Shown one piece after another: positions 39,500 to 40,775 of a DNA stretch of 40,775 bases. This DNA comes from DATLFQ01 sp035540915 (GTDB lineage Bacteria; Actinomycetota; Acidimicrobiia; Acidimicrobiales; GCA-2861595): the NCBI GenBank assembly GCA_035540915.1, contig DATLFQ010000216.1, forward strand, positions 1 through 40,775, written 5' to 3'. Position numbers and translations under genes: made by a program. The notes beneath the pieces are model-generated. The model was not told where the DNA came from. It saw nothing but the letters and a program-made list of their open reading frames with translations, and ran no database searches. Numbering within the stretch: the stretch's first letter is position 1; each line of letters opens with the position of its first letter.

Positions 39500-40775
39500 C
39501 GGTCCGGCGCGTGGCCGCCGCTCTCGTGGCGGCGGCGGTCCTGGCCGGCTGCTCCCCGAGCGGCAGCGGCGGTGGTGGTCGGGAGGGCGGTGGTGGGGTC
39601 GGACCGGCCGGAACCGTCGCCGAGCCGGTCCGAGGTGGCTCGGCCCGGGTCGGCGTGTGGGCCGAGCCGGACCCCGAGGCGCCGACGTTGGGCGGTGCCG
39701 CCGTGCGGGCCCTGGTCCTGCCGCAGCTGTTCGTGGCCCGCCCCGACGGTCGGTGGCGGCCGTCGCTGGTGGTCGGCGGCAGCGACGTGACCGCCCCCGA
39801 TCGCCGGTCGGCCACCTTCCGGCTGCGGCCGGGCACCTGGTCCAACGGCGCACCGGTGTCGGCCGACGATCTGCGCCGCACGGCCGACGCCCGGTTCGTG
39901 GCCGGCGTTGACGGCCCGGCTCCCGACGGCACCGTCACCGTCCGCTTCACCCAGCCCCTCCCCGGATGGCGGCGCCTGTGGTCGGGGGTCGACAGCGTCG
40001 GCCCACCGGCGCCCGGCGTGTGGGGCGGGCCGTTCGTGGTCGGGTCCCACCAGCGGGGGCTGGAGGTGGTGCTGCGCCGCCACGACGGGTGGTACGGCGA
40101 GCGGGGGCCGTTCCTCGACGAGCTGCGGCTGGTCCTGGTACCGGACGACTCGATCGCCCGCCGGCTGCTCGGCCGGGGCGAGTTGGACGCGGTGCTGCCT
40201 CCTGCAGCGACCGCCCGCCGGTCCCAGCTGGAGGCGCTCGACGGCGTCGAGGTTGCTGCGTCCGAGCCCGACGGCGGCTGGTGGGTCGGCCTGCTGGCCC
40301 GGCCCGACGGGTTGGCCCTGGAGCGGCGCCGAGCCGTGATGGCGACCGTCGACCGCCAGCGCTTCGTCGAGACGCTGCTCGACGGCGAGGCCACCGAGGT
40401 GCGCAGCCTCGTGGCGCCCGACGGCCCGACCTGGTCCAGCGTGGTGGCGGGCGACGCCCGGGCCCTGCGGGGGGCCACCGTCGAGCTGGTGGCCAACGTC
40501 GAGGAGCCGATGACCGGGCTGCTGCAGCGGTCCATGCAGAAGCGGGCCCGGGCCGCCGCCGGCCGCATCGAGCTGCGCAACGCCGAGTCGGACCGGGTCG
40601 AGCCGTGGGTGGCGGCAGGGGAGTACCAGGCGGCCCTCGTCACCCAGTACGACAGCCCCGTGGTGTGCTGGACCTGCCGGTGGGCCGGCGTCGACGAGGC
40701 GCTGGCCCGGGCGGCCGACGGCGGCGACCGGGCAGCTGCTCTGGCCCTGGAGGCCAAGCTCCGGGACGAGGCGGT
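39496..40775 (+). CDS. Second ABC substrate-binding lipoprotein (SBP family 5), cut at window end
   Basis: 426 complete codons are seen before the right edge. GTG 39496 overlaps the DppC-like stop (GTGA). The signal peptide MTVRRVAAALVAAAVLAGC has a good lipobox (Cys 19), then a Gly/Ser linker. The domain resembles family 5 (LRPGTWSNGAPVSADDLRRTAD, GVWGGPFVVGSHQRGLEV, ERRRAVMATVDRQRFVETLL) but is more divergent and shorter than the first binding protein. VCWTCRW near residue 390 adds two Cys. Having a binding protein at both ends of the permease pair suggests two ligands or a modified role. The ATPase gene is expected to the right. Confidence 0.8.
   Translation, partial: MTVRRVAAALVAAAVLAGCSPSGSGGGGREGGGGVGPAGTVAEPVRGGSARVGVWAEPDPEAPTLGGAAVRALVLPQLFVARPDGRWRPSLVVGGSDVTAPDRRSATFRLRPGTWSNGAPVSADDLRRTADARFVAGVDGPAPDGTVTVRFTQPLPGWRRLWSGVDSVGPPAPGVWGGPFVVGSHQRGLEVVLRRHDGWYGERGPFLDELRLVLVPDDSIARRLLGRGELDAVLPPAATARRSQLEALDGVEVAASEPDGGWWVGLLARPDGLALERRRAVMATVDRQRFVETLLDGEATEVRSLVAPDGPTWSSVVAGDARALRGATVELVANVEEPMTGLLQRSMQKRARAAAGRIELRNAESDRVEPWVAAGEYQAALVTQYDSPVVCWTCRWAGVDEALARAADGGDRAAALALEAKLRDEA

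Overview
The window is one gene-dense piece of a very GC-rich genome. A WhiB-family regulator with an AT-hook, homodimeric-type AceE, an LPRTG cell-wall sorting signal, a tRNA without encoded CCA and many leaderless-looking start sites all point to an actinobacterium. An acidimicrobial lineage is my inference and is unproven. I see no phage, insertion sequence or CRISPR array.

Layout. 1-2714 (minus): a B12 uptake operon (partial btuC, btuF) behind a well-formed cobalamin riboswitch, preceded by a nitroreductase and a metallo-beta-lactamase-fold hydrolase. 2781-4613: two small conserved proteins, an alpha/beta-hydrolase whose nucleophile Ser is replaced by Gly, and between them a compact element (3263-3484) with a 16-nt match to the whole 16S rRNA 3' tail, a 17-codon micro-ORF, a competing RNA pairing and a terminator. 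4638-7728 (minus): thiS-thiE, a large sigma/zinc-finger/TM/FN3/Thr-Pro fusion protein and an HhH-GPD repair protein.

7834-21301 is a surface polysaccharide locus. A priming sugar transferase and a GT4 glycosyltransferase (plus strand) face a seven-gene coupled minus-strand operon: Wzz/BY-kinase, FkbM methyltransferase, zinc-ribbon methyltransferase, flippase, methyltransferase, GT4 and a polymerase-like membrane protein. A DUF4012 membrane protein, an LPRTG-anchored secreted protein and a Cys-rich/Ala-Pro protein follow. 21309-24029 is aceE. 24349-28830 holds an RNase H-SLOG fusion and a hydantoinase/oxoprolinase pair. 28851-32689 (minus) holds an SDR fragment, two small proteins, a class A PBP and a cupredoxin lipoprotein.

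32743-33671 contains tRNA-Val and a whiB7-like gene with a complete attenuator-type leader: AT-rich box, -35, 62-codon uORF and terminator. 33669-35793 holds an inositol-phosphatase family protein, a GNAT enzyme, an unknown protein and secG. 35799-40775 is a peptide/solute ABC importer operon: binding protein, 15-codon leader, two permeases and a second binding protein cut by the window edge.

Many genes overlap by ATGA or GTGA, and many starts sit 6-9 nt behind a TANNNT hexamer, often overlapping the previous stop codon. Translation is therefore organised around leaderless first cistrons and coupled downstream cistrons. The most unusual items are the 3263-3484 element, the sigma fusion, the whiB7 leader and the dppB leader peptide.
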